From Skermanella mucosa (GTDB lineage Bacteria > Pseudomonadota > Alphaproteobacteria > Azospirillales > Azospirillaceae), in assembly GCF_016765655.2 (NCBI RefSeq), contig NZ_CP086106.1, forward strand, positions 6,343,184-6,407,183: DNA of 64,000 nucleotides. Reading direction: 5' to 3'. Shown here piece by piece: positions 34,361 through 43,325 of the stretch. The position numbers and the translations under genes were made by a program. The notes beneath the pieces were generated by a model, which was given only the letters and a program-made list of their open reading frames with translations, did no database searches and was not told where the DNA came from. Each line of letters opens with the position of its first letter. Within the stretch, counting starts at the first letter, position 1.

Positions 34361-34744
34361 ATGAAGAAGTTCCTCCTGGCCGCCGCCGTCCTCGCCCTGG
34401 CGGGATGCGCCGCCGACAAGCCCGCCGGCCCGGGCGCCGCCACGGTGACGCCGGAAGCCGCCCCCCTGGTCACGCTGGAGGACAGCGACCGCACGATCAT
34501 CGACCAGACCCTTCAGACGGCGTCGCGCGGTGGCGTCGGCAAGCCGGTCCAGTGGTCCAACCCGGCGACCGGCAAGAACGGCGCCGTCACGGTGATCCGC
34601 CAGGGCTATACCCGAGACGGCAAGCTCTGCCAGGAATTCCATCTGGTCGCCAGCAAGGGCGTCGTCCGCGCCCAGCAGGTCGGCAAGGCCTGCCGCGAGT
34701 CGGGCAAATGGTCCCCCGAGGGCGGCTACACCCTGGGCAGCTGA
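34361..34744 (+). CDS. Small lipoprotein with surface-antigen-like C-terminal domain
   Basis: ATG 34361 is favoured because AAGGTG lies seven bases upstream; it gives 127 residues. The leader MKKFLLAAAVLALAGC ends in a lipobox Cys. The C-terminal half (VQWSNPATGKNGAVTVIRQG, then YTRDGKLCQEFHLV and GKACRESGKW) resembles the C-terminal domain of the Rickettsia 17-kDa antigen and RT0821/Lpp0805-type proteins, with two Cys residues that could form a disulfide. It begins 44 bases after the FtsH-like gene, probably in the same transcript. Function unknown. Confidence 0.82.
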   Translation: MKKFLLAAAVLALAGCAADKPAGPGAATVTPEAAPLVTLEDSDRTIIDQTLQTASRGGVGKPVQWSNPATGKNGAVTVIRQGYTRDGKLCQEFHLVASKGVVRAQQVGKACRESGKWSPEGGYTLGS

Positions 34745-34802
34745 AGCTTTCCCCAGACACCATCCGGATAGCGGCCGGGGAGATCGCCGCGAAGGCGGAA
34801 GT

Positions 34803-35051
34803 TCAATCTGCCGAGCGGCCCTCCACCTCCGCGAAGTTCCTGATCACGACGTCCCCCTCGGGAAATTGGGCGACGGCGGACTGATCGACCTTCGATGTCT
34901 CGCCAAGCGCGGCCTGGGTCAGGCACCGCGATTCACGCAGCTCGTGCAGCGCCATCTCGTTGCGCAGGAGGTTCTTTCTATCCTCGATCCGAGCCTTGCT
35001 TCTAGGGCTCATTTTGGATCGCAGGCCTGCGAAGCTCTTGCGTCCACTCAT
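34803..35051 (-). pseudogene. XRE/HigA-type antitoxin with an internal deletion
   Basis: The frame encodes 82 residues: FAGLRSKMSPRSKARIEDRK, NLLRNEMALHELRESRCLTQ, AALGETSKVDQSAVA, then directly QFPEGDVVIRNFAEV. Full-length relatives have about 30 residues, including the recognition helix end and EAMGG-type strand, between the QSAVA-like and FPEG-like parts. Their absence, with the frame kept, points to an internal deletion that should destroy DNA binding. The start overlaps the end of a toxin remnant, as in intact higBA/relBE-type pairs. Confidence 0.7.
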
Positions 35052-35134
35052 GGGATCAACCCTTCCTCTCTCAACTCGTCGAGATACACGTCATAGAGAT
35101 CATCGCCGACCGGTGTTGTTTCTCGGTATAGCCG
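35048..35134 (-). pseudogene. C-terminal remnant of a RelE/HigB-type toxin
   Basis: Reading upstream of the antitoxin, the 28 codons before TGA (35050-35048) give RLYRETTPVGDDLYDVYLDE followed by LREEGLIP, the typical C-terminus of a RelE/HigB-like toxin whose stop overlaps the antitoxin ATG. A TAG at 35137-35135 ends the frame, and the rest of the toxin is missing. A perfect 34-bp palindromic repeat begins about 17 bases further on, so the 5' part was probably lost when that element arrived or by deletion next to it. Confidence 0.6.
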
Positions 35135-35153
35135 CTACAGATTGAAGTCATAA

Positions 35154-35236
35154 CCGTAGGTCGGGTAGAGCGAAGCGGCACCCGACAAAGCAGGCGCGTT
35201 GATGTCGGGTGCCGCTTCGCTCTACCCGACCTACGG
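35154..35236. repeat. REP-like element with perfect 34-bp inverted arms
   Basis: CCGTAGGTCGGGTAGAGCGA... at 35154-35187 is the exact reverse complement of the segment at 35203-35236, around a 15-base loop. The outer sequence (CGTAGGTCGG) matches the imperfect element at 11626-11723. It encodes nothing. It lies next to the toxin remnant and downstream of mutS. Confidence 0.92.
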
Positions 35237-35314
35237 ATTACTACGGGGTTATTACCGATTGCTTGTATTTGCCACGAGACCTAGGCGGGTATCTGATCCG
35301 AATCCTTCTCCACC

Positions 35315-38059
35315 TCACCCGCCCAGCATCGACCGCAGCCGGTAAAGCTCGTCCAGCGCCGCCTTGGGCGTCAGCTCGTCCGGGTTGATCGCCTTCAGCG
35401 CCTGCTCGATCGGCGACGGCCCGGCCGGTGCCGCCGGTTCAGGCTCCTTCCGCCGCAGGGCGACGCTGAACAGCGGCAGGTCGTCGGCCAGCCGGGCGAC
35501 GCTGACTCCGTGCTCGCCCTTCTCCAGGATCTCCAGCACCTGCTCGGCCCGCGCGATCACCGCCTCCGGCAGCCCGGCCAGCTTGGCCACGTGGATGCCG
35601 TAGCTGCGGTCGGCCGAGCCCGCCGCGACCTCGTGCAGGAAGACCACCTCCCCCTGCCACTCCTTGATCCGCATGGTGTGGCAGGACAGTCGGGGCAGCT
35701 TGGCGGCCAGGGTCGTCAGCTCGTGATAGTGGGTCGCGAACAGCGCCCGGCAGCGGGTCGCCTCGTGCAGGTGCTCGACGCAGGCCCAGGCGATCGACAG
35801 CCCGTCGAAGGTCGCCGTTCCCCGGCCGATCTCGTCCAGGATCACCAGCGCGCGCGGCCCCGCCTGGTTCAGGATCGCCGCCGTCTCGACCATCTCGACC
35901 ATGAAGGTGGAGCGCCCGCGCGCCAGGTCGTCGGCCGCTCCCACGCGGCTGAACAGCCGGTCCACCATGCCGATCCGGCACCGCTCGGCCGGAACGAAGC
36001 TGCCGATCTGGGCCATCACGGCGATCAGCGCGTTCTGGCGCAGGAAGGTGGATTTGCCCGCCATGTTGGGGCCGGTCAGCAGCCACAGCCGGTCGTCAGG
36101 CCCCAGGTCGCAGTCGTTGGCGACGAACTGCGAGCCGTCCGACGCGGTCAGCGCCGCCTCGACCACCGGGTGGCGGCCGCCCCTGATCTCAAACTCCAGG
36201 CTGTCGTCCACGACCGGCCGGCAATAGCGCCGCTCCTCCGCCAGCTCGGCCAGCGCCGTCGTCACGTCCAGCAGGGCCAGCGCGCGGGCGGCCTCGCCGA
36301 TCCGGCCGGCCCGGGCGGTGACGTCGCCGACCAGCTCGTCGAACAGCGCCAGCTCGACCGCCACCGCCTTGTCCGCGGCCTCCGAGATCTTCCGCTCCAG
36401 CTCGCCCAGCTCGACCGTGGTGAAGCGGACGGCGCTCGCCAGCGTCTGTCGGTGGATGAAGGTCTCCGCCGCCTTGCCGGCCATCAGCTTGTCGGCGTGG
36501 GTCGGCGTCACCTCGATGTAATAGCCCAGCACGTTGTTGTGCCGTATCTTCAGCCCGGACACGCCGGACAGGTCGGCATAGCGCGCCTGCATCGCGGCGA
36601 TCAGCCGGCGGCTCTCGTCCCGCAGGGTCACCAGGTCGTCCAGGTGGAGCGCGAAGCCGCGCGCGATGAACCCGCCGTCGCGGGCCAGCAGCGGCAGGTC
36701 GGGCGCCAGCGCGCGCTCCAGCCGGTCGATCAGGGTGGAATGCTCGCCCAGGCCCGCCGCCGCCGTTTCGATCCCGGCGGGTCCCGGCGTCATGCCGGCA
36801 CCGGCCAGCGCGCGGCGCATCTCCACGGCGCGCACAAGGCCGTCGCGGACGCAGGCGAGGTCGCGCGGGCCGCCCCGGCCCAGGGCCAGCCGCGACAGCG
36901 CCCGCTCCATGTCGGGGCATTGGCGCAGCAGCGCGCGCGCCTCCGCCCGGACCCGATCCTCCGCCAGGAAGAACTCCACCATGTCGAGCCGGCCGGAGAT
37001 CTCGGCCCTGTCGGTCGAGGGGGCCGACAGCCACGCCGCCAGCAGGCGGGCGCCGGGCCCGGTCACGGTGCGGTCGATCGCGGCCAGCAGGCTGCCCCGG
37101 CGCTCGCCGATCAGGGTCCGGGTCAGCTCCAGGTTCCGGCGGGTCGCCTGGTCGATTTCCATGACGGCGCCCTGGGCCAGCTGGCGCGGCGGGTTCAGCC
37201 GCGGCACCCGGCCCTTCTGGGTCAGCTCGACATAGTCCACCAGGGCGCCGGCCGCCGCGACCTCCGCCCGGCTGAAGCTGCCGAAGGCGTCCAGCGTGCC
37301 GACGCCGAACAGGTCGAGCAGCCGCCGCCGGCCGTTCTCGCTGTCGAACCGGCTGTTCGGCTGGACCGTCAGCCGGCTCTTCCACTCGCCGAACAGCTCG
37401 AACAGGTCGGGCTGCTGGACCAGCCGCTCGGGCAGCACCAGCTCCTGCGGATCGAGTCGCTGCAGGGCGGCGGCCAGACCGTCCCGGCTCACCGGCTGGA
37501 GCGTCAGCTCGCCGGTGGACAGGTCCAGCCAGGCGAGCCCGGTGCCGCCCGCCGTCTCGGCCAGCGCGCCCAGGAAATTGTTGGCGCGGGCGTCCAGCAG
37601 GCTGTCCTCGGTCAGCGTGCCGGGGGTGACGACCCGCACCACCGCCCGCTTGACCACCGACTTGCCGCCGCGCTTCTTGGCCTCCGCCGGGTCCTCCATC
37701 TGCTCGCAGATCGCGACCCGATGGCCGTGGCGGATCAGGCGCAGCAGGTAGTTCTCGTGGCTGTGGACCGGCACCCCGCACATCGGGATGTCCTCGCCGT
37801 TATGCTGGCCGCGCCGGGTCAGGGTGATGTCGAGCGTCGCCGCCGCGGCGACCGCGTCGTCGAAGAACAGCTCGTAGAAGTCGCCCATCCTGTAGAACAG
37901 CAGGCAGCCCGGATGGGCCTGCTTGATCTCCAGGTACTGCGCCATCATCGGAGTCGAGGCGGGCGGGGCGGCGGGGGAGGCAAGCGTTGTGTCGGGCACG
38001 GCAACCGGATCGGTGTCGGGGAAGGTGTTCTCGGGAAGTTTCTTCTCGGGGGATCTCAT
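35315..38059 (-). CDS. mutS: DNA mismatch repair protein MutS
   Basis: This 914-residue protein recognises base mismatches. The mismatch-binding domain has [20 protein letters not shown], with the conserved F-x-E, near residues 55-75. The ATPase has Walker [21 protein letters not shown] near residue 663, then [20 protein letters not shown] and [21 protein letters not shown] short extra N-terminal tail rich in Pro, Ala and Thr precedes the conserved [20 protein letters not shown], so ATG starts a little inside are possible. The C-terminal [20 protein letters not shown] region and LYRLRSML are present. Confidence 0.97.
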   Translation of the reverse strand: MRSPEKKLPENTFPDTDPVAVPDTTLASPAAPPASTPMMAQYLEIKQAHPGCLLFYRMGDFYELFFDDAVAAAATLDITLTRRGQHNGEDIPMCGVPVHSHENYLLRLIRHGHRVAICEQMEDPAEAKKRGGKSVVKRAVVRVVTPGTLTEDSLLDARANNFLGALAETAGGTGLAWLDLSTGELTLQPVSRDGLAAALQRLDPQELVLPERLVQQPDLFELFGEWKSRLTVQPNSRFDSENGRRRLLDLFGVGTLDAFGSFSRAEVAAAGALVDYVELTQKGRVPRLNPPRQLAQGAVMEIDQATRRNLELTRTLIGERRGSLLAAIDRTVTGPGARLLAAWLSAPSTDRAEISGRLDMVEFFLAEDRVRAEARALLRQCPDMERALSRLALGRGGPRDLACVRDGLVRAVEMRRALAGAGMTPGPAGIETAAAGLGEHSTLIDRLERALAPDLPLLARDGGFIARGFALHLDDLVTLRDESRRLIAAMQARYADLSGVSGLKIRHNNVLGYYIEVTPTHADKLMAGKAAETFIHRQTLASAVRFTTVELGELERKISEAADKAVAVELALFDELVGDVTARAGRIGEAARALALLDVTTALAELAEERRYCRPVVDDSLEFEIRGGRHPVVEAALTASDGSQFVANDCDLGPDDRLWLLTGPNMAGKSTFLRQNALIAVMAQIGSFVPAERCRIGMVDRLFSRVGAADDLARGRSTFMVEMVETAAILNQAGPRALVILDEIGRGTATFDGLSIAWACVEHLHEATRCRALFATHYHELTTLAAKLPRLSCHTMRIKEWQGEVVFLHEVAAGSADRSYGIHVAKLAGLPEAVIARAEQVLEILEKGEHGVSVARLADDLPLFSVALRRKEPEPAAPAGPSPIEQALKAINPDELTPKAALDELYRLRSMLGG

Positions 38060-38173
38060 GGCGGCGCCACCCTAGCACGCCGGACGCACCATGGCCTAGG
38101 CACGCGGCTGCGCCGGGGCTAGACTGTCCCGAGCGACTATGAAACAGGCACGTACACGGGGGAATGCACCATC

Positions 38174-38704
38174 ATGGCCAGGACCAAAGCCAAATCCGGA
38201 AGGGTGCGCGAGATGGTGGCCCTGTTCGAGAACCGCCCCGATTTCGACCGGGCCGTGGTGGCCCTGATGCGGGCCGGCTTCGACCGCACCGACCTCAGCG
38301 TTCTGTCCAGCCACGAGTCGATCGACGTCGCGGGCCGGCCGGCCATACCGCGGGACGAGGCGCTGACCGCGCTCCTGGGCGATCTCAACTACGCCTTCCC
38401 GCTGACCACCGCCGGCCTGATCGCGATCGTCGGCGGCCCGATCGCCGGACCCATCGCGGCGCTGGTGGCGGCCGGGGTCGGCGGCGCCGCGGTCAAGGAG
38501 TACCTGGACGAGGTGACCGCCCACCCGGAGACCGACGATTTCGCCCGCGCGCTGGAGGCCGGCGGCGTGATCCTGTGGGTCTGCGTCGACGACGACCCGG
38601 AGAAGGAGCGGCGGGCGCGCGACGCCCTGACGGGGGCGGGCGGACGCAACGTCCATGTGGCGGAGCGTGAAAAGGCGGCAGAATCCGGCGCCGGCGACAG
38701 TTGA
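38174..38704 (+). CDS. Uncharacterised protein with a glycine-zipper-like hydrophobic centre
   Basis: This 176-residue protein has no firm family assignment. The N-terminal part (VREMVALFENRPDFDRAVVA, LMRAGFDRTDLSVLSSHESI) resembles general-stress 17M/YflT-like domains. The middle (TTAGLIAIVGGPIAGPIAAL, VAAGVGGAAVKEYL) is a Gly/Ala-rich hydrophobic stretch such as is seen in DUF1269-like and glycine-zipper proteins. The C-terminal part (GGVILWVCVDDDPEKERRAR) returns to an alpha/beta pattern. The ATG at 38174 has a GGGGGA-rich segment about 15 bases upstream. It is divergent from mutS. A stress-related role is a guess. Confidence 0.75.
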   Translation: MARTKAKSGRVREMVALFENRPDFDRAVVALMRAGFDRTDLSVLSSHESIDVAGRPAIPRDEALTALLGDLNYAFPLTTAGLIAIVGGPIAGPIAALVAAGVGGAAVKEYLDEVTAHPETDDFARALEAGGVILWVCVDDDPEKERRARDALTGAGGRNVHVAEREKAAESGAGDS

Positions 38705-38872
38705 CCGGCATCGGCCGATCGCCCCGGCTGCCGCTTTTTATCGGAGGGTACTTCACCGCTTCCGCGTTCCTTCCCCTCTCGCGCCGATTCTTCTTCTTCG
38801 TTGTTGAAGGATCCGTGACAGCCTCGGCTCCCCGGCGGCGTCACCCGATCCAGCCACGGCGAGGTCAAGGTC

Positions 38873-40306
38873 ATGCGCGAAGCGGATACACCGTCCGATA
38901 GGGCCGGCGACACGGGGGGAGCGGACGGGCCGCCGCTCCAGCGCTCCATCGGCATGACCCAGATGGCTTTCTACGCGCTGGGCAGCATGCTGGGCGCCGG
39001 CATCTACGGCCTGATCGGCAAGGCGGCCGGCCAGATGGGCAACGCGATCTGGCTGGCCTTCCTGGTCAGCATGGTCGCGGCGCTGCTGACCGGCCTGTCC
39101 TACGCCTCGATCGCCAGCCGCTACCCGAAGGCCGCCGGAGCCGCCTACGTCACCCAGCGGGCCTACCGCCAGGCGATGCTGACCTACGTGGTCGGGCTTG
39201 CGGTGATGTGCTCCGGCCTGACCTCGGTCGCGACCCAGTCGCGCGTCGTCGCGGAGAACCTGCAGCAGCTCGGCATGCTGGAGGGGGTGCCCTTGACCAT
39301 GTTGGCCCTGGGCTTCCTGCTGCTGCTGGCCGGCATCGTGTTCCGCGGCATCCGCGAATGCATGTGGCTCAACGTCCTGTGCACCACGGTCGAGGCGTTC
39401 GGCCTGATCCTGGTCATCGCGGTGGGGTTCAGCTACTGGGGCTCGGTCGACCTCCTGGAAACGCCGCCGCCGCCCGACACGATTGGTGGGGCGGCCGGCG
39501 GGGCATCGGGCGGCGTCGGCGGCATCACGGCGCTGCTGGTGATGCAGGGGGCGGTCCTGACCTTCTTCTCCTTCATCGGGTTCGAGGACTCCATCAACGT
39601 CGCGGAGGAGGTCAAGAACCCCCGCAAGGTGCTGCCCTGGGGCATCATGCTGGCCATGGTCGCGGCGACGCTGATCTATATCGCGGTCTCGATTACCGCC
39701 GTCTCGGTCGTGCCTTGGCAGGAACTGTCCGGCGCCGCCGGGCCGCTGACCGAGGTGGTGAGGCGGGCGGCGCCCTGGTTTCCGCCGGTGGCCTTCCTCG
39801 GCATCACCGTGTTCGCTGTCACCAACACGGCGCTGCTCAACTACGTCACCGCCTCCAGGCTCGCCTACGGCATGGCCCGGCAGGGGTTGCTGCCGGACGT
39901 CCTGCGCCGGGTCCACCGGACGCGCCGGACGCCCCACGTGGCGGTGCTGGTCCTGCTGGCGATGATCACCGGCCTGGCCCTGCTGGGCGACATCACCCAG
40001 CTCGCCTCGGCGACCGTGCTCCTGCTGCTGCTGGTGTTCGCGATCGTCAACGGCGCCCTGGTGATCCTGAAGCTGCGCCCCGGCGAGCCCCCGGGCGGCT
40101 TCGAGGTGCCGATCTTCGTGCCGGCCCTGGGAGCCGTGGTCTGCGCGGCCCTGCTGGTCAACCGCTTCGCCACCGGCGACTGGCAGGCCCCGATGATCGC
40201 GGGCGGCATCCTGGCCGGCATCCTGGGCCTCTACGCCCTGATGCGTCCCCGGCACGTGGAGGAGGACGACCTGGCCGCGGCGGCGCAGGCGGAGCCGGCG
40301 GAATGA
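38873..40306 (+). CDS. APC-family amino acid permease
   Basis: This 477-residue inner-membrane protein has about 12 hydrophobic segments. The first contains the APC substrate-loop motif AFYALGSMLGAGIYGLIGKA. Others are TFFSFIGFEDSINVAEEVKN (the conserved FxGFExxxNxAEE motif), ISITAVSVVPWQELSGAAGP and LNYVTASRLAYGMARQGLLP. It would take up or exchange amino acids or polyamines; the sequence does not settle the substrate. A GGCGAGG-like ribosome site precedes the ATG. The gene after it encodes a small lipoprotein on the other strand. Confidence 0.92.
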   Translation: MREADTPSDRAGDTGGADGPPLQRSIGMTQMAFYALGSMLGAGIYGLIGKAAGQMGNAIWLAFLVSMVAALLTGLSYASIASRYPKAAGAAYVTQRAYRQAMLTYVVGLAVMCSGLTSVATQSRVVAENLQQLGMLEGVPLTMLALGFLLLLAGIVFRGIRECMWLNVLCTTVEAFGLILVIAVGFSYWGSVDLLETPPPPDTIGGAAGGASGGVGGITALLVMQGAVLTFFSFIGFEDSINVAEEVKNPRKVLPWGIMLAMVAATLIYIAVSITAVSVVPWQELSGAAGPLTEVVRRAAPWFPPVAFLGITVFAVTNTALLNYVTASRLAYGMARQGLLPDVLRRVHRTRRTPHVAVLVLLAMITGLALLGDITQLASATVLLLLLVFAIVNGALVILKLRPGEPPGGFEVPIFVPALGAVVCAALLVNRFATGDWQAPMIAGGILAGILGLYALMRPRHVEEDDLAAAAQAEPAE

Positions 40307-40336
40307 GGATGGATCATTCCTCACGCCCTGTTCCTT

Positions 40337-40381
40337 CCGCCCTCACTCTTCCCGCCCTCACTCTTCCCGCCCTCACTCTTC
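40337..40381. repeat. Three perfect tandem copies of a 15-bp unit at the lipoprotein 3' end
   Basis: CCGCCCTCACTCTTC occurs at 40337-40351, 40352-40366 and 40367-40381. The array overlaps the last codons and the TGA stop of the minus-strand lipoprotein gene, and each copy could supply an equivalent in-frame stop. Confidence 0.95.
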
Positions 40382-40630
40382 CCGATAGCCCTTGTCGCGC
40401 ATGCATTTGGCGAAGATCTCCCGGCGGTAGGAGAATTGCGGGGTTTCCGGGCTCGGGCGGCGCGGATAGCCCCGCAGTTGCATCTTGACGTCGACCTGCT
40501 CGGCGCATTCGCTCTCGGCGACGGACTGGGCACTCCGGGTCGGCTCCCACCGCGTCGCATTGTCGCTGCCCGAGCAGGCGCCGAGGATCAGCAGGGCCGC
40601 CGCGGTCGGGGGGAGCGTTTTCCGGACCAT
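40373..40630 (-). CDS. Small lipoprotein
   Basis: The gene encodes 85 residues: leader MVRKTLPPTAAALLILGAC with lipobox Cys at position 19, then SGSDNATRWEPTRSAQSVAE, a Cys in ESECAEQVD, the phrase RGYPRRPSPETPQFSYRREI, and a C-terminal FAKCMRDKGYREE in which the Cys and the CMRDKGY pattern recall many small alphaproteobacterial lipoproteins. Function unknown. It converges on the permease gene. The stop codon lies in a 15-bp tandem repeat array. Two other frames are also open across this segment, but only this one has a coherent signal and coding pattern. Confidence 0.75.
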   Translation of the reverse strand: MVRKTLPPTAAALLILGACSGSDNATRWEPTRSAQSVAESECAEQVDVKMQLRGYPRRPSPETPQFSYRREIFAKCMRDKGYREE

Positions 40631-40892
40631 TCTCTTCCTTGTCCCGGCCGGTTCCGACGAACCTTAACCAACTAAGGGTTAATCATCGCCCCGGGGCAAG
40701 CCAGTCTCGCGATTACAACCGGCTTGCGGAGCAATTTCACTATGATACCGTTCACCACAAGATAACAGGCCTACTTCCCCCTGACTTTCGTTATGGGTAC
40801 GCGCCATCGGGGCTCGGGGGAAATCCGGCCGCCACCATGATCGTCCGCGGCTTCACCCCTGCGCCCGCCGCGGGCCGTCCAAGAGGAAACGT

Positions 40893-43166
40893 ATGTCCGA
40901 ACAAGACAAGCGCGTGACCGAGGAAGAAGCCCTCCTGCTTCATTCCAGCGGCCGCCCCGGCAAGCTCGAGATCGCCCCGACCAAGCCGCTGACCACCCAG
41001 CGCGACCTGTCGCTCGCATATTCCCCCGGCGTCGCCGTGCCGTGCCTGCGCATCCAGGAAGATCCCTCGACCGCCTACGACTACACGGCCAAGGGCAACA
41101 TCGTCGCGGTGATCTCCAACGGCACCGCGGTGTTGGGCCTGGGCGACCTGGGCGCCCTGGCGTCCAAGCCGGTGATGGAGGGCAAGGCCGTCCTGTTCAA
41201 GCGGTTCGCCGACGTCGACGGCATCGACCTGGAGGTGGACACCTCCGACGTGGACGAGTTCGTCAACTGCGTGCGCTTCCTGGGGCCGTCGTTCGGCGGC
41301 ATCAACCTGGAGGACATCAAGGCGCCGGACTGCTTCATCATCGAGCAGCGCCTGCGCGAGCTGCTGGACATCCCGGTCTTCCACGACGACCAGCACGGCA
41401 CCGCGATCATCGCCGCCGCCGGCCTGATCAACGCGCTGCACCTGACCGGCCGCCGGATCGAAGACATCAAGATGGTGATCAACGGCGCCGGCGCCGCCGC
41501 GATCGCCTGCGTCGAGCTGTTCAAGTCCATGGGCCTGCCCCATGACAGCGCGATCCTGTGCGACACCAAGGGCGTGATCTACCAGGGCCGCACCAACAGC
41601 ATGAACCAGTGGAAGTCGGCGCATGCGGTCAAGACCGAGGCGCGGACCCTGGCCGAGGCGCTGGAAGGCGCCGACGTGTTCCTGGGGCTGTCGGCCAAGG
41701 GCGCCGTCACCCAGGACATGGTCAGGTCCATGGCCGCCAAGCCGCTGATCTTCGCGCTGGCCAACCCCGACCCGGAGATCACCCCGGAGGAGGTGCGCGC
41801 CGTCCGATCCGACGCGATCATCGCGACCGGCCGGTCCGACTACCCCAACCAGATCAACAACGTCCTGGGCTTCCCCTACATCTTCCGCGGCGCCCTCGAC
41901 GTGCGCGCCTCCACCATCAACGACGCGATGAAGATCGCCGCCGCCCGCGCCATCGCGGCGCTCGCGCGCGAGGACGTGCCGGACGAGGTGGACGCGGCCT
42001 ATTCCGGCCGCCGGCTGCGCTACGGCCCGGAATACATCATCCCGGTGCCGTTCGACCCGCGCCTGATCGTGACGATCCCGCCGGCGGTGGCCCAGGCCGC
42101 CATGGAGAGCGGCGTCGCGCGCAAGCCGATCATCGACATGACCGGCTACCGCAACGGGCTGCGCACCCGGCTCGACCCGACCGCCGACAGCCTCCAGCTG
42201 ATCTTCGAGAAGGTCAAGGCGAACCCCCGGCGCGTCGTCTTCGCCGAGGGCGAGGAGGAGCGGGCGATCCGCGCCGCCCTGGCCTACCGTGCCGCCGGCT
42301 ACGGCACGCCGATCCTGATCGGCCGCGAGGAGGTCATCCGCGACCAGCTCGTGACGCTGGGCCTGTCGCCGGAGCAGACCGGGCTGGAGATCCACAACGC
42401 CCGCCTGTCCGATGCCAACCGGCGCTACTCCGACTATCTCTACCGCCGGCTCCAGCGCCGGGGCACGCTGCTCCGCGACTGCCAGCGGATGGTCAACCAG
42501 GACCGCAACGTCTTCGCGGCGCTGATGGTGGCCCAGGGCGACGCCGACGCCATGGTGACCGGCCTGACCCGAAGCTTCGCCACCTGCTACAAGGATATCA
42601 CCCTGGTGATCGACCCCCGCGCCGGCCAGCGGGTGTTCGGCGTTTCGGTGGTGGTGACCCGGAAGCGCACCGTCTTCATCGCCGACACCACGGTGAACGA
42701 GCTGCCGACTACCGAGGAGCTGGCGGAGATCGCGATCCAGACGGCCGCCAAGGCGCGCCAGATGGGCCACGAGCCCCGAGTCGCCTTCCTGTCCTTCTCC
42801 AATTTCGGCCAGTACATGCGCGGGCGTGCCGAGCATGTGCGGGACGCGGTGGCGATGCTCGACCAGCGGCGGATCGACTTCGAGTATGACGGCGAGATGT
42901 CGGCCGACGTGGCGCTCGACCACGACCTGATGAAGCGGCTCTATCCGTTCTGCCGCCTGTCGGGTCCGGCCAACGTGCTGGTCATGCCGGCGCTTCACGC
43001 GGCCAACATCGGCGCCAAGCTGCTGCAGAAGATGGGCGGCGGCCAGCTGATCGGCCCCCTGCTGATCGGCCTGGACAAGCCGGCCCAGGTCGTCCAGATG
43101 GGCGCGTCCGTGTCGGACATCGTCAACGCGGCGGCCCTGGCGGCGCACGACTCGCTGCAGTGGTGA
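40893..43166 (+). CDS. maeB: NADP-dependent malic enzyme (MaeB type, with phosphotransacetylase-like domain)
   Basis: This 757-residue protein starts [20 protein letters not shown] after an AAGAGGAAA ribosome site. The N-terminal malic domain has [20 protein letters not shown] and the catalytic region [20 protein letters not shown] with [20 protein letters not shown]. The NAD(P)-binding part has [20 protein letters not shown]. The C-terminal 330 residues form a phosphotransacetylase-like domain ([20 protein letters not shown] and the later [20 protein letters not shown]), which in MaeB is regulatory. The enzyme converts malate to pyruvate and CO2, linking the TCA cycle with gluconeogenesis and NADPH supply. 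An 8-bp stem-loop follows the stop. Confidence 0.95.
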   Translation: MSEQDKRVTEEEALLLHSSGRPGKLEIAPTKPLTTQRDLSLAYSPGVAVPCLRIQEDPSTAYDYTAKGNIVAVISNGTAVLGLGDLGALASKPVMEGKAVLFKRFADVDGIDLEVDTSDVDEFVNCVRFLGPSFGGINLEDIKAPDCFIIEQRLRELLDIPVFHDDQHGTAIIAAAGLINALHLTGRRIEDIKMVINGAGAAAIACVELFKSMGLPHDSAILCDTKGVIYQGRTNSMNQWKSAHAVKTEARTLAEALEGADVFLGLSAKGAVTQDMVRSMAAKPLIFALANPDPEITPEEVRAVRSDAIIATGRSDYPNQINNVLGFPYIFRGALDVRASTINDAMKIAAARAIAALAREDVPDEVDAAYSGRRLRYGPEYIIPVPFDPRLIVTIPPAVAQAAMESGVARKPIIDMTGYRNGLRTRLDPTADSLQLIFEKVKANPRRVVFAEGEEERAIRAALAYRAAGYGTPILIGREEVIRDQLVTLGLSPEQTGLEIHNARLSDANRRYSDYLYRRLQRRGTLLRDCQRMVNQDRNVFAALMVAQGDADAMVTGLTRSFATCYKDITLVIDPRAGQRVFGVSVVVTRKRTVFIADTTVNELPTTEELAEIAIQTAAKARQMGHEPRVAFLSFSNFGQYMRGRAEHVRDAVAMLDQRRIDFEYDGEMSADVALDHDLMKRLYPFCRLSGPANVLVMPALHAANIGAKLLQKMGGGQLIGPLLIGLDKPAQVVQMGASVSDIVNAAALAAHDSLQW

Positions 43167-43183
43167 CCGGCCTCCGGGATGTT

Positions 43184-43209
43184 GGACCCCTCCCCTGCGG
43201 AAGGGGTCC
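43184..43209 (+). terminator. Stem-loop after maeB
   Basis: GGACCCCT (43184-43191) pairs with AGGGGTCC (43202-43209) around a ten-base loop, followed by TTATCTT. It lies 17 bases after the maeB stop. The T tract is weak, so termination is probable rather than certain. Confidence 0.5.
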
Positions 43210-43325
43210 TTATCTTCCGCGGAAATTAATGTTTTGTGACGCAGGTTCGCCCGGGCGTGAAAGGATGTAATGTGTGGTCTAGTAACGACCGTTCATTACT
43301 TGCGACCCGACCGCTCCGAGCCATC

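Noticed and set aside
40314..40560. Alternative frames with GGKSEGGKSEGG-type repeats overlapping the small lipoprotein
   Set aside because: They only translate the 15-bp tandem repeat; the frame with a signal peptide and lipobox is the credible gene.
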